Shown piece after piece: positions 1 through 7,553 of a stretch of 64,000 bases of DNA. How positions within the stretch are numbered: position 1 is the stretch's first letter; each line of letters opens with the position of its first letter. The position numbers and the translations under genes are program-made. The stretch is from Streptomyces barkulensis (GTDB taxonomy: Bacteria > Actinomycetota > Actinomycetes > Streptomycetales > Streptomycetaceae), in the NCBI RefSeq assembly GCF_002843305.1, contig NZ_PGSG01000041.1, forward strand, positions 1 to 64,000, written 5' to 3'. The notes under the pieces were generated by a model that made no database searches, was not told the origin of the DNA, and was given only the letters and a program-made list of their open reading frames with translations.

Positions 1-18
1 TGAACGCTTCTCATCCTG
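1..18. repeat. Left terminal inverted repeat of the IS
   Basis: The sequence tgaacgcttctcatcctg is the exact reverse complement of 884-901. The repeat could extend further left, outside the window. Confidence 0.85.
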
Positions 19-144
19 TGGTTCGTGGGTGATGGCGGCTGGTGGTCGGGGGGCCGTAACGCGGCAGGGCTCCTGGTCGTTGCGGCTGGTGATCTCACTC
101 GCCAACGTCTCGACACAGGAGCCCTGTTGGTCCCGTATCGTGCC

Positions 145-891
145 ATGCTCGACGTCCCCCACGAAGTCGTGGAGCACGTTTCCTGGCTCATCTACGCCCG
201 AAGGCGTGAGCTGAACTCCCGCTGGCGGAAGCTGGGCTGCTTCCGCCAGGCCCTGCTGGTCCTGGTGCACCTGCGCAAGAACGAGACCCTGGCCCAGGCC
301 GCAGCGGGGTTCGGCATCTCCACCGCCACCGCCGGCCGGTACGTGAGCGAAACGGTCGACCTCCTCGCCGAGCGCGCCCCGAGCCTGCACGAGGCCCTGC
401 GCGAGCTGCCGCCGGAGGGGTTCGTCATCCTCGACGGCACTTTGATCACTACCAACCGCATCGCGGCGGACGAGCCGTACTACTCGCAGAAGCACCGCCG
501 CCACGGGATGAACGTGCAGGTCATCGCCCGCCCGGACGGCACCCCGCTCTGGTTCTCCCGCGCGACACCGGGCCGCACGCACGACCTGACCGCAGCCCGC
601 GCCCACGGTGTGATCCAAGCCTGCCTGTCCCGTCAGCTCCTCGTCCTGGCCGACCGCGCCTACCAGGGCGCCGGCGCGACCGTCCGCACCCCCTACTACG
701 GTCATCGCGACCTGCCCGAGCACTACCAGCAGTACAACCGCGACCACGCCCGGCTGCGCGCCCCGGGCGAACGCGCCTTCGCCCGCCTCAAGCAATGGCG
801 GATCCTCCGCAAGGCCCGGTGCAGCACCAACCGCATCGGTCGCACGGTCGCCGCCGTTCACGCCATCGAGATCGCCTGGCGCTCAGGATGA
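145..891 (+). CDS. IS5-family DDE transposase
   Basis: This is the transposase of the surrounding insertion sequence; it cuts and joins the element's ends. The N-terminal part (about residues 30-75 from this start) is a helix-turn-helix region around LAQAAAGFGISTATAGRYVS. The DDE_Tnp_4-type catalytic core follows, with acidic residues in ILDGT, VLADRAY and PGERAFARLKQW, and the YYSQKHRRHGMNVQV block is typical of the actinomycete members. The ATG at 145 (MLDVPHEVVEH) fits the usual family N terminus. The frame is open back to a GTG at 25 and a TTG at 127, so the exact start is uncertain; no start has a convincing ribosome site. The stop codon lies in the right inverted repeat. Confidence 0.85.
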   Translation: MLDVPHEVVEHVSWLIYARRRELNSRWRKLGCFRQALLVLVHLRKNETLAQAAAGFGISTATAGRYVSETVDLLAERAPSLHEALRELPPEGFVILDGTLITTNRIAADEPYYSQKHRRHGMNVQVIARPDGTPLWFSRATPGRTHDLTAARAHGVIQACLSRQLLVLADRAYQGAGATVRTPYYGHRDLPEHYQQYNRDHARLRAPGERAFARLKQWRILRKARCSTNRIGRTVAAVHAIEIAWRSG

Positions 892-901
892 GAAGCGTTC
901 A
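884..901. repeat. Right terminal inverted repeat of the IS
   Basis: The sequence caggatgagaagcgttca is a perfect reverse complement of the left end. It overlaps the last codons of the transposase. Confidence 0.85.
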
Positions 902-940
902 CTGAGCCCGAACCACCAAATTTCCCACTATCTGAGCCGA

Positions 941-1735
941 TCAGTACCGCACAAGATCTCTCACCAGACTGCCGTAGTCCCTGAGACGATTCTGTCCAGT
1001 CATCTCCTCCCACAACTCCAACTGGGAAGGCTCGTTCCTTCTGTGCCTTTTACCGCCGTACTCGCGAACCGCCTTCTGAGTCTCTTCGAAGGAGAGGTGG
1101 TAGATTGCATCAATCTCACCGGTTCCCCGAGTAAGCGATGAAAGGCGACTCGGCAAAGGCTCCGCTGTAATAGCCACCAGATGCGGGGCTCGACCTCGCC
1201 TAGAACGCACCAAGAGATTAAACTCGTGACGGACGTTCTGCGCGCGGTCCGAACGCAGAGTCCACTTACAAGACACCACCGCATGAAGCGGATTACCTGG
1301 AATATCGACAGAAACTGTCACATCGGGAGCTATCTGATAGTCAGTCCCCAGAGTGACACGCAGACTGGCATTACCCGAAAGTAGTTCACGCAATCCAGCC
1401 AAGTGCTTGTATTGCTCAAACTTCCGCACATCTTCGCCACGCTTCACTACCCAAGGAACCTCCGCCCTCGCCTCCGGGAGCTTTACAGCAAGTTCCTTTG
1501 TAATCGAATTTTCGAGTGCAGCACCTCGGCTCTCTTCTTTCGCTTGACTCGACCTGGCAGAAACCCTCCGCTCCACGCCCAGTTCACGGAAGACAGACTT
1601 AGCTATCTGAACACTCGTCTTGTTATCTACGTCAGAAATGTTTGGCGCCCACCCTTCCCCGCATACTTCTAGAACGTTTTTATTGGAAGATTCCTTCCAT
1701 GCAAGCAGGTCAGTGAACCACTCAGGTGCCGACAC
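941..1735 (-). CDS. NgoMIV-like type II restriction endonuclease
   Basis: This is a predicted tetrameric type II endonuclease of the NgoMIV/Cfr10I group, which cuts sites built on a CCGG core (GCCGGC for NgoMIV). With the GTG at 1735 as residue 1, the active-site set is visible as E75, PD at 137-138, SCK at 155-157 and E171. The base-contacting RSDR lies at 161-164, followed by AQN. The motifs PHLVAITAEP, PSRLSS and GTGEIDAIYH also match the family. The stretch between PD and SCK is much shorter than I recall for NgoMIV, so the outer bases of the site may differ. An ATG at 1840 would add 35 residues that do not resemble the family. The gene is visibly AT-richer than its surroundings, which suggests transfer. 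It partners with the methyltransferase at 2451-3653. Confidence 0.85.
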   Translation of the reverse strand: MSAPEWFTDLLAWKESSNKNVLEVCGEGWAPNISDVDNKTSVQIAKSVFRELGVERRVSARSSQAKEESRGAALENSITKELAVKLPEARAEVPWVVKRGEDVRKFEQYKHLAGLRELLSGNASLRVTLGTDYQIAPDVTVSVDIPGNPLHAVVSCKWTLRSDRAQNVRHEFNLLVRSRRGRAPHLVAITAEPLPSRLSSLTRGTGEIDAIYHLSFEETQKAVREYGGKRHRRNEPSQLELWEEMTGQNRLRDYGSLVRDLVRY

Positions 1736-2039
1736 GTCTCCACGCCTTAGGGTCGTCGTCCAGATGCCGTAAATCAAGACATGATTGTAGAGTAAGCAAC
1801 CCATCGAGCCGGACCCTTGATGCGTGCAGAACTGACACAAGCTCCGTCACCTTGCTCGCCCTCTGGGGCCACCTGGCCCCACGGCCGCACCTGCCGCAAC
1901 CGCGCACTCCGGGGCAGGACACCGTGACGCCTCCTTCCACCTGCACAGACAGGGAGAATGGAGGAGTCGGCCATAACAGCCCGGCCCAAAACCCCATAAG
2001 AGAAGGAAGAAGATACTGAATGAGGCATGTGGGGAGAAA
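1736..2039. other. Divergent control region of restriction endonuclease and vsr
   Basis: This is about 300 bp between the minus-strand endonuclease and the plus-strand vsr gene. It contains an in-frame upstream extension of the endonuclease frame (to an ATG at 1840) that may be leader rather than coding. I see no separate controller (C) protein gene and no clear C-box here, so expression timing of the endonuclease is not explained by a classical C-protein. Confidence 0.5.
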
Positions 2040-2537
2040 GTGACTCCAAAAGGAAACCCGAGTGTCGGCGAGGATCCCTCGAAGCTGCCAGAAGGATCGT
2101 GGGCATCGTCGACCGCACGACGGCGGAACATGCAGGCCATCCGGAGCCGGGACACGAAGCCCGAGCAAACGGTGCGGCGACTCGTGCACGCTCTGGGGCT
2201 TCGCTACCGAGTATCAGCTAGGCCGATCAAGAACCTTCGCCGGACGGCGGACATGGTGTTCCGTCCGGCGAAGGTCGCTGTGTTCATAGACGGCTGCTAC
2301 TGGCACGGCTGCCCTGAACACTACGTGCCGCCCAGAACCAACCCCGGTTACTGGTCAGGCAAAGTAGCAGGGAACATAGCCCGGGACCGGGACACCGACC
2401 AGCGCCTCACCGAAGCAGGGTGGACCGTGCTGCGGTTCTGGGAACATGAGTCACCCGACGACTGCGCGCTCGAGATCGCCGCTACGGTCAGCCGACTCCG
2501 TGCCGAGCGGGACAGGCGGGGCGGGAAGCTCGAATAG
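2040..2537 (+). CDS. vsr: Very short patch repair endonuclease (Vsr)
   Basis: Vsr nicks DNA 5' of the T in T:G mismatches that arise when 5-methylcytosine deaminates, protecting sites methylated by a partner C5-methyltransferase. The family landmarks are IRSRDTKPE (34-42), the metal-binding D71 in TADMVF, VAVFIDGCYWHGCPEH (79-94) with catalytic-type H89 and zinc-type cysteines and histidine, and a WEHE segment near the end. The length of 165 aa is slightly over the usual size because of an unconserved N terminus. The GTG start has GGGAG just upstream. It is divergent from the endonuclease and convergent with the methyltransferase, whose 3' end it overlaps by 87 bp. Its presence argues that the methyltransferase makes 5mC. 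Confidence 0.92.
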   Translation: MTPKGNPSVGEDPSKLPEGSWASSTARRRNMQAIRSRDTKPEQTVRRLVHALGLRYRVSARPIKNLRRTADMVFRPAKVAVFIDGCYWHGCPEHYVPPRTNPGYWSGKVAGNIARDRDTDQRLTEAGWTVLRFWEHESPDDCALEIAATVSRLRAERDRRGGKLE

Positions 2538-3653
2538 CGTCGTCTCCCGGACCTCATCCCACTCTGCGGGGACAGCAGAGGGCTCCTTGGTCCCCGCTTC
2601 GAGTGCCGTGATGATCTGTGCGCCGATGGCCTGCGCGACAGGCGGAGGGAAGGCGTTTCCCACCTGACGGTAGGCAGCAGTCTTACGCCCGGAGAACTTC
2701 CACTCTTCGGGGAAGCCCTGGATGATCGCGGCCTGGCTCACCGTGAGCTTGGGACCGATCGGCACGCCTTCTTTGTCCACGCCGTACAGGTCCCGTTTGG
2801 GGTCCTTCATCTCCTCTGGTTCGTTCGCCACTCCCATGGCATCGACACCAAGCTTGCGCCATGCCTTCTTGGCGCGCGTGGGACCAAGATCCGCTCCACC
2901 GTGCTTCTTCGAACCACCCACCAGGGTCGGCGCTACGCCGGTGCAAGCCTTCTCGTACCAGCGTTCGTATGCGGCCCTGCCTGTCGGCGAGTCACCGAAG
3001 CGCTTGTCCATCGATTCAGCCAGGGCCTCGCCCACCGTCACCAGTTTGGTCTCGCCCGGGTCCGGCCACTCAAAGTGCCCGGCATACTCCTCCCGCAAGG
3101 CGACCAGGATCGCTCGGGGACGAAGCTGCGGAACCCCGTAGTCACACGCCTCAATGACCCTCCAACCGCAGATCACGTATCCCGCTTCGCACAGACGACG
3201 CTTGATCACGCTCTCTCGGTAGTTCCGGAACTTGTGCTCCGGTTCGAGCAGTCCTCGCACGTTTTCGATCATGACGGCCTTGGGCTTGAGGTACTCCACC
3301 ATCGCGAGCGCGTAGGGAAACAAGTCGCGTTCGTCTTCCTCGCCCAACTGCTTGCCGGCCGCAGAGAACGGAGGGCATGGAACCCCTCCAGCAAAGAGGT
3401 CAAGCTCTCCTTCACCCAAGCCTAGTTCCTCAGCAAGCTCCTCGGGGCTCAGCTTGGTGAGATCCTTTGGAAGGATCCGGCAGTCTCCCCAGTCCGGATT
3501 CCCCTCCACGTTGTCTCTGAGAGTGTTGCAAGCGTTCTCGTCGATCTCGACGAGAGCTAGGTGACGGAAGCCGGCATTGTGTAGCCCCAGGGCCTGTCCC
3601 CCGGCTCCGGCGCAGATCTCCACTGAGGTGAACATGGACTCAGTGCGGCTCAT
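2451..3653 (-). CDS. DNA (cytosine-5) methyltransferase of the R-M system
   Basis: It transfers a methyl group from S-adenosylmethionine to C5 of cytosine and should protect the host from the neighbouring endonuclease. All motifs of the family are present: motif I CAGAGGQALG (14-23), motif IV PCPPFS with nucleophile C93, ENV (130-132), QLRPR (176-180) and QVGNAFPPP (from 330). A target-recognition region lies in the roughly 135 residues between the last two. The ATG at 3653 is preceded by GGAAGGAGGG, so the upstream ATG at 3695 is less likely. The 3' end is antisense to vsr. Site specificity cannot be read directly, but pairing with an NgoMIV-like enzyme predicts a CCGG-centred site. Confidence 0.93.
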   Translation of the reverse strand: MSRTESMFTSVEICAGAGGQALGLHNAGFRHLALVEIDENACNTLRDNVEGNPDWGDCRILPKDLTKLSPEELAEELGLGEGELDLFAGGVPCPPFSAAGKQLGEEDERDLFPYALAMVEYLKPKAVMIENVRGLLEPEHKFRNYRESVIKRRLCEAGYVICGWRVIEACDYGVPQLRPRAILVALREEYAGHFEWPDPGETKLVTVGEALAESMDKRFGDSPTGRAAYERWYEKACTGVAPTLVGGSKKHGGADLGPTRAKKAWRKLGVDAMGVANEPEEMKDPKRDLYGVDKEGVPIGPKLTVSQAAIIQGFPEEWKFSGRKTAAYRQVGNAFPPPVAQAIGAQIITALEAGTKEPSAVPAEWDEVRETTLFELPAPPVPLGTESADRSGDLERAVVG

Positions 3654-3828
3654 GCGCCCTCCTTCCAGGCGTGCCTGACGGATACCTTGTGCCATCCGTC
3701 GTCACAGAGGGTTACACGGCCCACTGACAACGCTACGGCTTCCACAAGTGTCCAGCATGACCCCGTGCCCCATGAGTCACCCTGCACAGCTCTGCGACCA
3801 CTCATACGATATTTCCCCTACGGTTGCC

Positions 3829-3869
3829 GCCATGGAGGAGGGTCGCTGTAATCGGCCCTCCTCCATGGC
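3829..3869 (-). terminator. Hairpin downstream of the RsbW-like gene
   Basis: A 14-bp perfect stem (gccatggaggaggg at 3829-3842 with its complement at 3856-3869) has a 13-nt loop. It lies 67 bp beyond the stop of the RsbW-like gene and upstream of the methyltransferase, so it probably insulates the two minus-strand units. Confidence 0.6.
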
Positions 3870-3935
3870 CACTGCAACGCATCATGTCGCATTCCTGCTC
3901 ACTCTCCACAGCGTCGGCTTGTCCGCGCAGCGAGG

Positions 3936-4568
3936 TCATGCGGCGCCCGACTCCGCCTCGTAGTGCATCTGTGCCCGGTCGAGGAAGTCATCCGGGTCCT
4001 GCCCCTGCTTCGCCACCCAGCAGAGAAGGTCGGCGATGAGCCCTGTAGCCGACCCTTCGAGAACGGCGAGGTTGCGCGTGCTGGTTGGTGCCAGCCGTCC
4101 AGAGATGCGGCCGTAGACCTCCAGAGTGCTCGCGGCTCGCCGAAGGCGCTGGTACTCCTCCTTCACGCTCAGGGAGAACTCACACCAGACCGCCTTGCCG
4201 GAGGCCGTGAGCATCGTTCCCCAGTCGGCGGCCAGCTCGGCGAGCAGACGCAGTCCGCGGCCGTTCTCTTCGTAGTCACCGGGCTGCCTGATCTCGGGGA
4301 CCGTATGGGAACCGTCGTGAGCTTCGAGCCGCAGCCGGCCATCACCCACCGCCAGGACGAGGGTTGCGGCGGTGTCCTGCCCCACATGCCTGACGACATT
4401 GGCCGCGAGTTCTCCCGCGACCACTTCCACATCGTCCACCAGTTCGGTCAGCCCCCAGAGATTCAGCTGCTCCCTGACGGTCATTCGCAGCCCGCTCAGT
4501 TCGTCCGCAGCCGCTCTGAAAGGCAGCACTGAGCGCAGTCGGGGTTCCGTGATGCCGTAGCCGTCCAT
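3936..4568 (-). CDS. RsbW-like anti-sigma-factor type ATP-binding protein
   Basis: A GHKL (HATPase_c_2) protein related to anti-sigma/serine-kinase regulators. The N box is in VAGELAANVVRHV, the G1-type box in LRLEAHDGS, and a G2-type box in ENGRGLRLLAEL. The C-terminal about 90 residues are a helical extension without a recognisable domain. The ATG at 4568 has AAGGGAG eight bases upstream; a GTG at 4577 is possible. In Streptomyces such proteins recur next to WhiJ-like XRE regulators and DUF397 proteins, as here, where the gene is divergent from the XRE gene. The target (a sigma factor or the neighbouring DUF397 protein) is not evident from sequence. Confidence 0.82.
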   Translation of the reverse strand: MDGYGITEPRLRSVLPFRAAADELSGLRMTVREQLNLWGLTELVDDVEVVAGELAANVVRHVGQDTAATLVLAVGDGRLRLEAHDGSHTVPEIRQPGDYEENGRGLRLLAELAADWGTMLTASGKAVWCEFSLSVKEEYQRLRRAASTLEVYGRISGRLAPTSTRNLAVLEGSATGLIADLLCWVAKQGQDPDDFLDRAQMHYEAESGAA

Positions 4569-4711
4569 GGGTCGCACTCCCTTCGCGCCACACCGACGCT
4601 GCGCCTGCCGCTCCGTGCGGCTTCGCCGGGTGACCGCCTGACTGCGATTGTGGCATGAGATATCCCCCCGTGTAACTTCTCACAAGAATCGATCGGGTGA
4701 ATCGCCGGAAG

Positions 4712-4732
4712 GTCAACTTGGCTCACTCCTAG
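4712..4732 (+). promoter_or_regulatory. Motif copy 1 upstream of the XRE gene
   Basis: GTCAACTTGGCT at 4712-4723, followed after 5 nt by CTAG, lies 60-70 bp before the XRE start in the divergent region between the RsbW-like and XRE genes. The identical 12-mer recurs at 5852-5863 ahead of the GHKL-ATPase/Z1 pair. The most economical reading is a shared operator or promoter element, with the XRE protein as the candidate binder. Confidence 0.45.
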
Positions 4733-4783
4733 CCTGGTTGGCCACATGCGGGCAGGAGCCCGCAGAGCAGGAGGGTTACCGTC

Positions 4784-5629
4784 ATGCCGCCAAGGGTCAC
4801 CACACGACGTCGTCAGCTCGGCGCGATGATGCGGAAGCTCCGTGCCCGTTCGGGGATGACTCTTGAGGAGGCAGGCCGTCTCGTCGGGGTGTCGAAAGCG
4901 ACCGTCAGCCGCTACGAGACACAGGAAGGGCCCGTGCGCTGGCTTGTCGTGGATGCTCTCTGCCGCCACTACAGGGCGAGTGACGCTGAGCGTGAGGCCA
5001 CCGTCAGACTCGCCAAGGACGCCCACCAGCAAGGGTGGTGGGCGCCCATCGCGGACAAGCTTCCGGAAACCATGAACCTGTTGCTCACCCTTGAGGACGA
5101 GGCGGTGCGCGAGGACCACTTCGCCTGCCTGTACGTTCCCGGCCTCCTCCAGACCCGCCGCTACACCGAAGCGGTGCAGTACGCATCCGAGATGCGCTTC
5201 GCTCCCGAGGAGATCGAGCGGCTCGTGGATCTCCGCATGAAGCGGCAGGAGGTCCTCACCCGGGAGAAGCCACCTCACATCTGGGCCGTGCTTGACGAGT
5301 CCGTCATCCGCCGTGTCGTGGGGTCGCCGGACGTGATGCGCGAGCAGCTCGGACACCTTCTGGAGGCCGGCGGCTCGCCCAGCATCACGCTCCAGGTTCT
5401 GCCCTTCTCCAAGGGGGCGCACTCCGCCGCTCTGGGCAGCTTCGTCATCATCGGCGGTGCCGAGCCATCGCTGGACGTGGTGTACGTGGACATCCACGTG
5501 GGGTCGATCTTTCTGGAGAAAGAGGACGAGCTGGACCGGTACAGGCTCGCGTTCGACTACCTTCGCGCTCAGGCCCTGGACATGACAGCGTCAGCCGACC
5601 TGATCGACAGCGTCCGTAAGGAGATGTGA
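4784..5629 (+). CDS. WhiJ-like XRE regulator with DUF5753 domain
   Basis: A DNA-binding regulator with an N-terminal helix-turn-helix (about residues 10-65; MTLEEAGRLVGVSKATVSRY) and a C-terminal DUF5753 ligand/partner domain marked by VPGLLQTRRYTEAV and ITLQVLPFSKGAH. It is 281 aa, the normal length for this large Streptomyces family. The ATG is preceded by AGGAGGG. Its stop overlaps the start of the DUF397 gene (TGATG), so the two are translationally coupled, as in other XRE/DUF397 pairs. Members of the family, such as WhiJ, act with their small DUF397 partner in development or metabolism. Here the pair is directly upstream of, and on the same strand as, the ATPase/Z1 genes and may control them. 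Confidence 0.9.
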   Translation: MPPRVTTRRRQLGAMMRKLRARSGMTLEEAGRLVGVSKATVSRYETQEGPVRWLVVDALCRHYRASDAEREATVRLAKDAHQQGWWAPIADKLPETMNLLLTLEDEAVREDHFACLYVPGLLQTRRYTEAVQYASEMRFAPEEIERLVDLRMKRQEVLTREKPPHIWAVLDESVIRRVVGSPDVMREQLGHLLEAGGSPSITLQVLPFSKGAHSAALGSFVIIGGAEPSLDVVYVDIHVGSIFLEKEDELDRYRLAFDYLRAQALDMTASADLIDSVRKEM

Positions 5630-5871
5630 TGCGTCCAGCGATACCAGGTGTCCCGGACAACGCCTGGTTCAAGTCCTCGTACAGCGGCGCGGGAGCGACC
5701 GAGTGCGTAGAGGTGGCACTCACCCCGGAAGGCACAGCCGTGCGGGACAGCAAGGAGCGTGACGGGGCTGTGCTGCTGCTCTCCCTCCCCGCCTGGGACA
5801 CGTTCGTAAGGCGGGTGAAAGACCACTCCGCTAGGAGCACTTGTGATCAGAGTCAACTTGGCTTCAGCTAG
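5629..5871 (+). CDS. DUF397 (BldB-like) protein, copy 1
   Basis: A small (80 aa) DUF397-domain protein with the family blocks WFKSSYSGAGATECVEVA and TAVRDSKERDGAVL. DUF397 proteins are thought to bind or antagonise the adjacent XRE protein. The ATG at 5629 overlaps the XRE stop codon and has AAGGAG at good spacing; a GTG at 5626 is the alternative start. The last codons contain motif copy 2 (5852-5871), so this coding end doubles as a control region for the genes downstream. A second, diverged DUF397 gene lies at 10598. Confidence 0.88.
   Translation: MRPAIPGVPDNAWFKSSYSGAGATECVEVALTPEGTAVRDSKERDGAVLLLSLPAWDTFVRRVKDHSARSTCDQSQLGFS
5852..5871 (+). promoter_or_regulatory. Motif copy 2 upstream of the GHKL ATPase gene
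   Basis: GTCAACTTGGCT at 5852-5863, then CTAG at 5868-5871, repeats the element at 4712. It sits at the 3' end of the DUF397 gene, about 110-130 bp before the ATPase start. The position suits an operator or promoter of the ATPase-Z1 transcript. Confidence 0.45.
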
Positions 5872-5981
5872 GGGGATGCGCTCACGACTGGCGCCCGCGT
5901 ACACTCTCAGGGCCAGTAGAACCCACGGGCCATTGTTCCCCCCACCCAGGCCCAACCTGTGTGTCAAGGAACCGCTTGCGT

Positions 5982-7523
5982 ATGCCGCCCTCCGTCTCCC
6001 TCCCCGCCAGCTGGCAGTACGACGTCCCGACCAGCGGAAGCACTCACCTGCCTCCGGACGCCGGATATGCCAGAGCCCTGACCAACCAGGGATACGGCTT
6101 CGAAGCCGCCGTTGCCGACCTCATCGACAACTCGATTGACGCTGGGGCCGATTCCGTCGTGGTGCACTTCCTCCGCGACTCCGACCGCATCCTGTCGCTG
6201 CTCGTCCTCGACAACGGCCACGGCATGAACGACGCGGAACTCGACCAGGCCATGACCGTCGGCCGCCGCCGCGACTACGAAGGACAGGCGCTCGGCATGT
6301 ACGGGACTGGCCTCAAGGCAGCCTCTCTGTCGCAGGCCCGGTCACTCACCGTCATCAGCCGTACCAAGCGCAGCCGGGCCGCCGGCCGCAAGCTGACAGC
6401 GGAGAGCATCGAAGACGGCTTCCGGTGCGACACGGTCGAGCCAGGATTCGCACAACAGCAGATCGACACCTACGACGGCCTCATCGAATGGCACGGGACG
6501 ATCGTGCGCTGGGACCATGTACGGGCCTTCGAGACCGTCGCCCCCGGACAGAGCGAGCAGTTCCTGTCGAAGGCCATCACGCAACTCGGCATACATCTCG
6601 GTCTCTACCTGCACCGCTTCCTCAGCAATGGGCTCAAGCTGGACATCGCTGTCTGGGACGTGTCCACGGGAGAGGAGGTGGACCACAACAGCGTGGACCC
6701 TCTGGACCCGTTCGGTTACAAGGTTCCCGGTAAGGCGGGGTACCCGAAGAAGTTCACCGCTCCGGTGGAGGGCGTGGGTGAGGTCACGCTGGAGGCTCAT
6801 ATCTGGCCTGCCAAGTCGAACCTCGCCGGCTTCCGGCAGATCGGCTCCATCCAGGACCGCCAGGGGTTCTACTTCTACCGCAATGACCGGCTCGTGCAGG
6901 CTGGCGGCTGGAGCAATCTGCGCAGTCCCGAAGGGCACCTGGTGCTCGCCCGCATAGCCGTGGACCTGCCCAGCACCCCGAATGAGGTGTTCAGCCTCAC
7001 CGTCAAGAAGGACGGGGTCGAGGTCACGCCCGCCTTCACTCTCGGCGTGGAGAAGGCGACCGACGATTCCGGCACCACGTTCCGCGCGTACCTTGCTGAC
7101 GCGGAGACCGCGTACCGGGAAGGGGCCTCGCGCTCGGTCATCGAAAGGGCCGCCGTCAACGAGCCGGGCAAGGGCTTCGACCCCAAAGTCAAACGGGCCG
7201 TCCGCGAGGAGCTGCCGCTCAAGGATGACGACCCTGTCCGCATCGACTGGGTGTCGCTCCCTGATGACCGCTTCTTCGACCTTGACCGCGACAATTACGT
7301 CATCCTTCTGAACAGGGACTTCAGGGAGGACTTCAACGACGGACGGCGTGGCGGCGCCAATGACGCCCCGGTGACCAAGACCCTCCTGTATCTGCTTCTC
7401 CAGGACTGCTTCGGGCTCGGCCGCTGGGAGAGGAAGAGGGCCGACCGTATCGAGTACTGGAACAGCATCCTTCTCGCCGCGGTGCACGCTCAGCGCGAAC
7501 GCCGTAACCGCCTCGCCTCCTGA
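5982..7523 (+). CDS. Prokaryotic MORC/MutL-like GHKL ATPase
   Basis: An ATPase with a GHKL fold like that of MutL, Hsp90 and MORC proteins. The N box is E41 to N50 (EAAVADLIDN), then DNGHGM at 77-82 and GMYGTGLKAA from 105. A region of about 390 residues follows, presumably an S5-like transducer and a helical end. Such genes ('paraMORC') were described next to Vsr, Dcm-type methyltransferases and Z1 helicases in restriction-linked operons; all of those neighbours are present here. It probably acts as an ATP-driven clamp in sensing or handling foreign DNA. The ATG at 5982 has AAGGA 11 bases upstream; a GTG at 5961 lacks a ribosome site. The Z1 gene follows after 30 bp. Confidence 0.87.
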   Translation: MPPSVSLPASWQYDVPTSGSTHLPPDAGYARALTNQGYGFEAAVADLIDNSIDAGADSVVVHFLRDSDRILSLLVLDNGHGMNDAELDQAMTVGRRRDYEGQALGMYGTGLKAASLSQARSLTVISRTKRSRAAGRKLTAESIEDGFRCDTVEPGFAQQQIDTYDGLIEWHGTIVRWDHVRAFETVAPGQSEQFLSKAITQLGIHLGLYLHRFLSNGLKLDIAVWDVSTGEEVDHNSVDPLDPFGYKVPGKAGYPKKFTAPVEGVGEVTLEAHIWPAKSNLAGFRQIGSIQDRQGFYFYRNDRLVQAGGWSNLRSPEGHLVLARIAVDLPSTPNEVFSLTVKKDGVEVTPAFTLGVEKATDDSGTTFRAYLADAETAYREGASRSVIERAAVNEPGKGFDPKVKRAVREELPLKDDDPVRIDWVSLPDDRFFDLDRDNYVILLNRDFREDFNDGRRGGANDAPVTKTLLYLLLQDCFGLGRWERKRADRIEYWNSILLAAVHAQRERRNRLAS

Positions 7524-7553
7524 CCTCGCCACCCGCTTCAGAAGGAGACTGCC

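Larger units (their letters stand above)
1..901 (+). mobile_element. IS5-family insertion sequence, apparently intact
   Basis: The element is bounded by perfect 18-bp terminal inverted repeats at 1-18 and 884-901 and carries a single uninterrupted DDE transposase. The transposase stop codon lies inside the right repeat, which is common in compact IS elements. The window starts exactly at the left tip, so the left target-site duplication cannot be seen. The element marks the left edge of the accessory block that runs to about 10.8 kb. Intact ends and an intact reading frame suggest recent insertion and possible activity. Confidence 0.85.
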
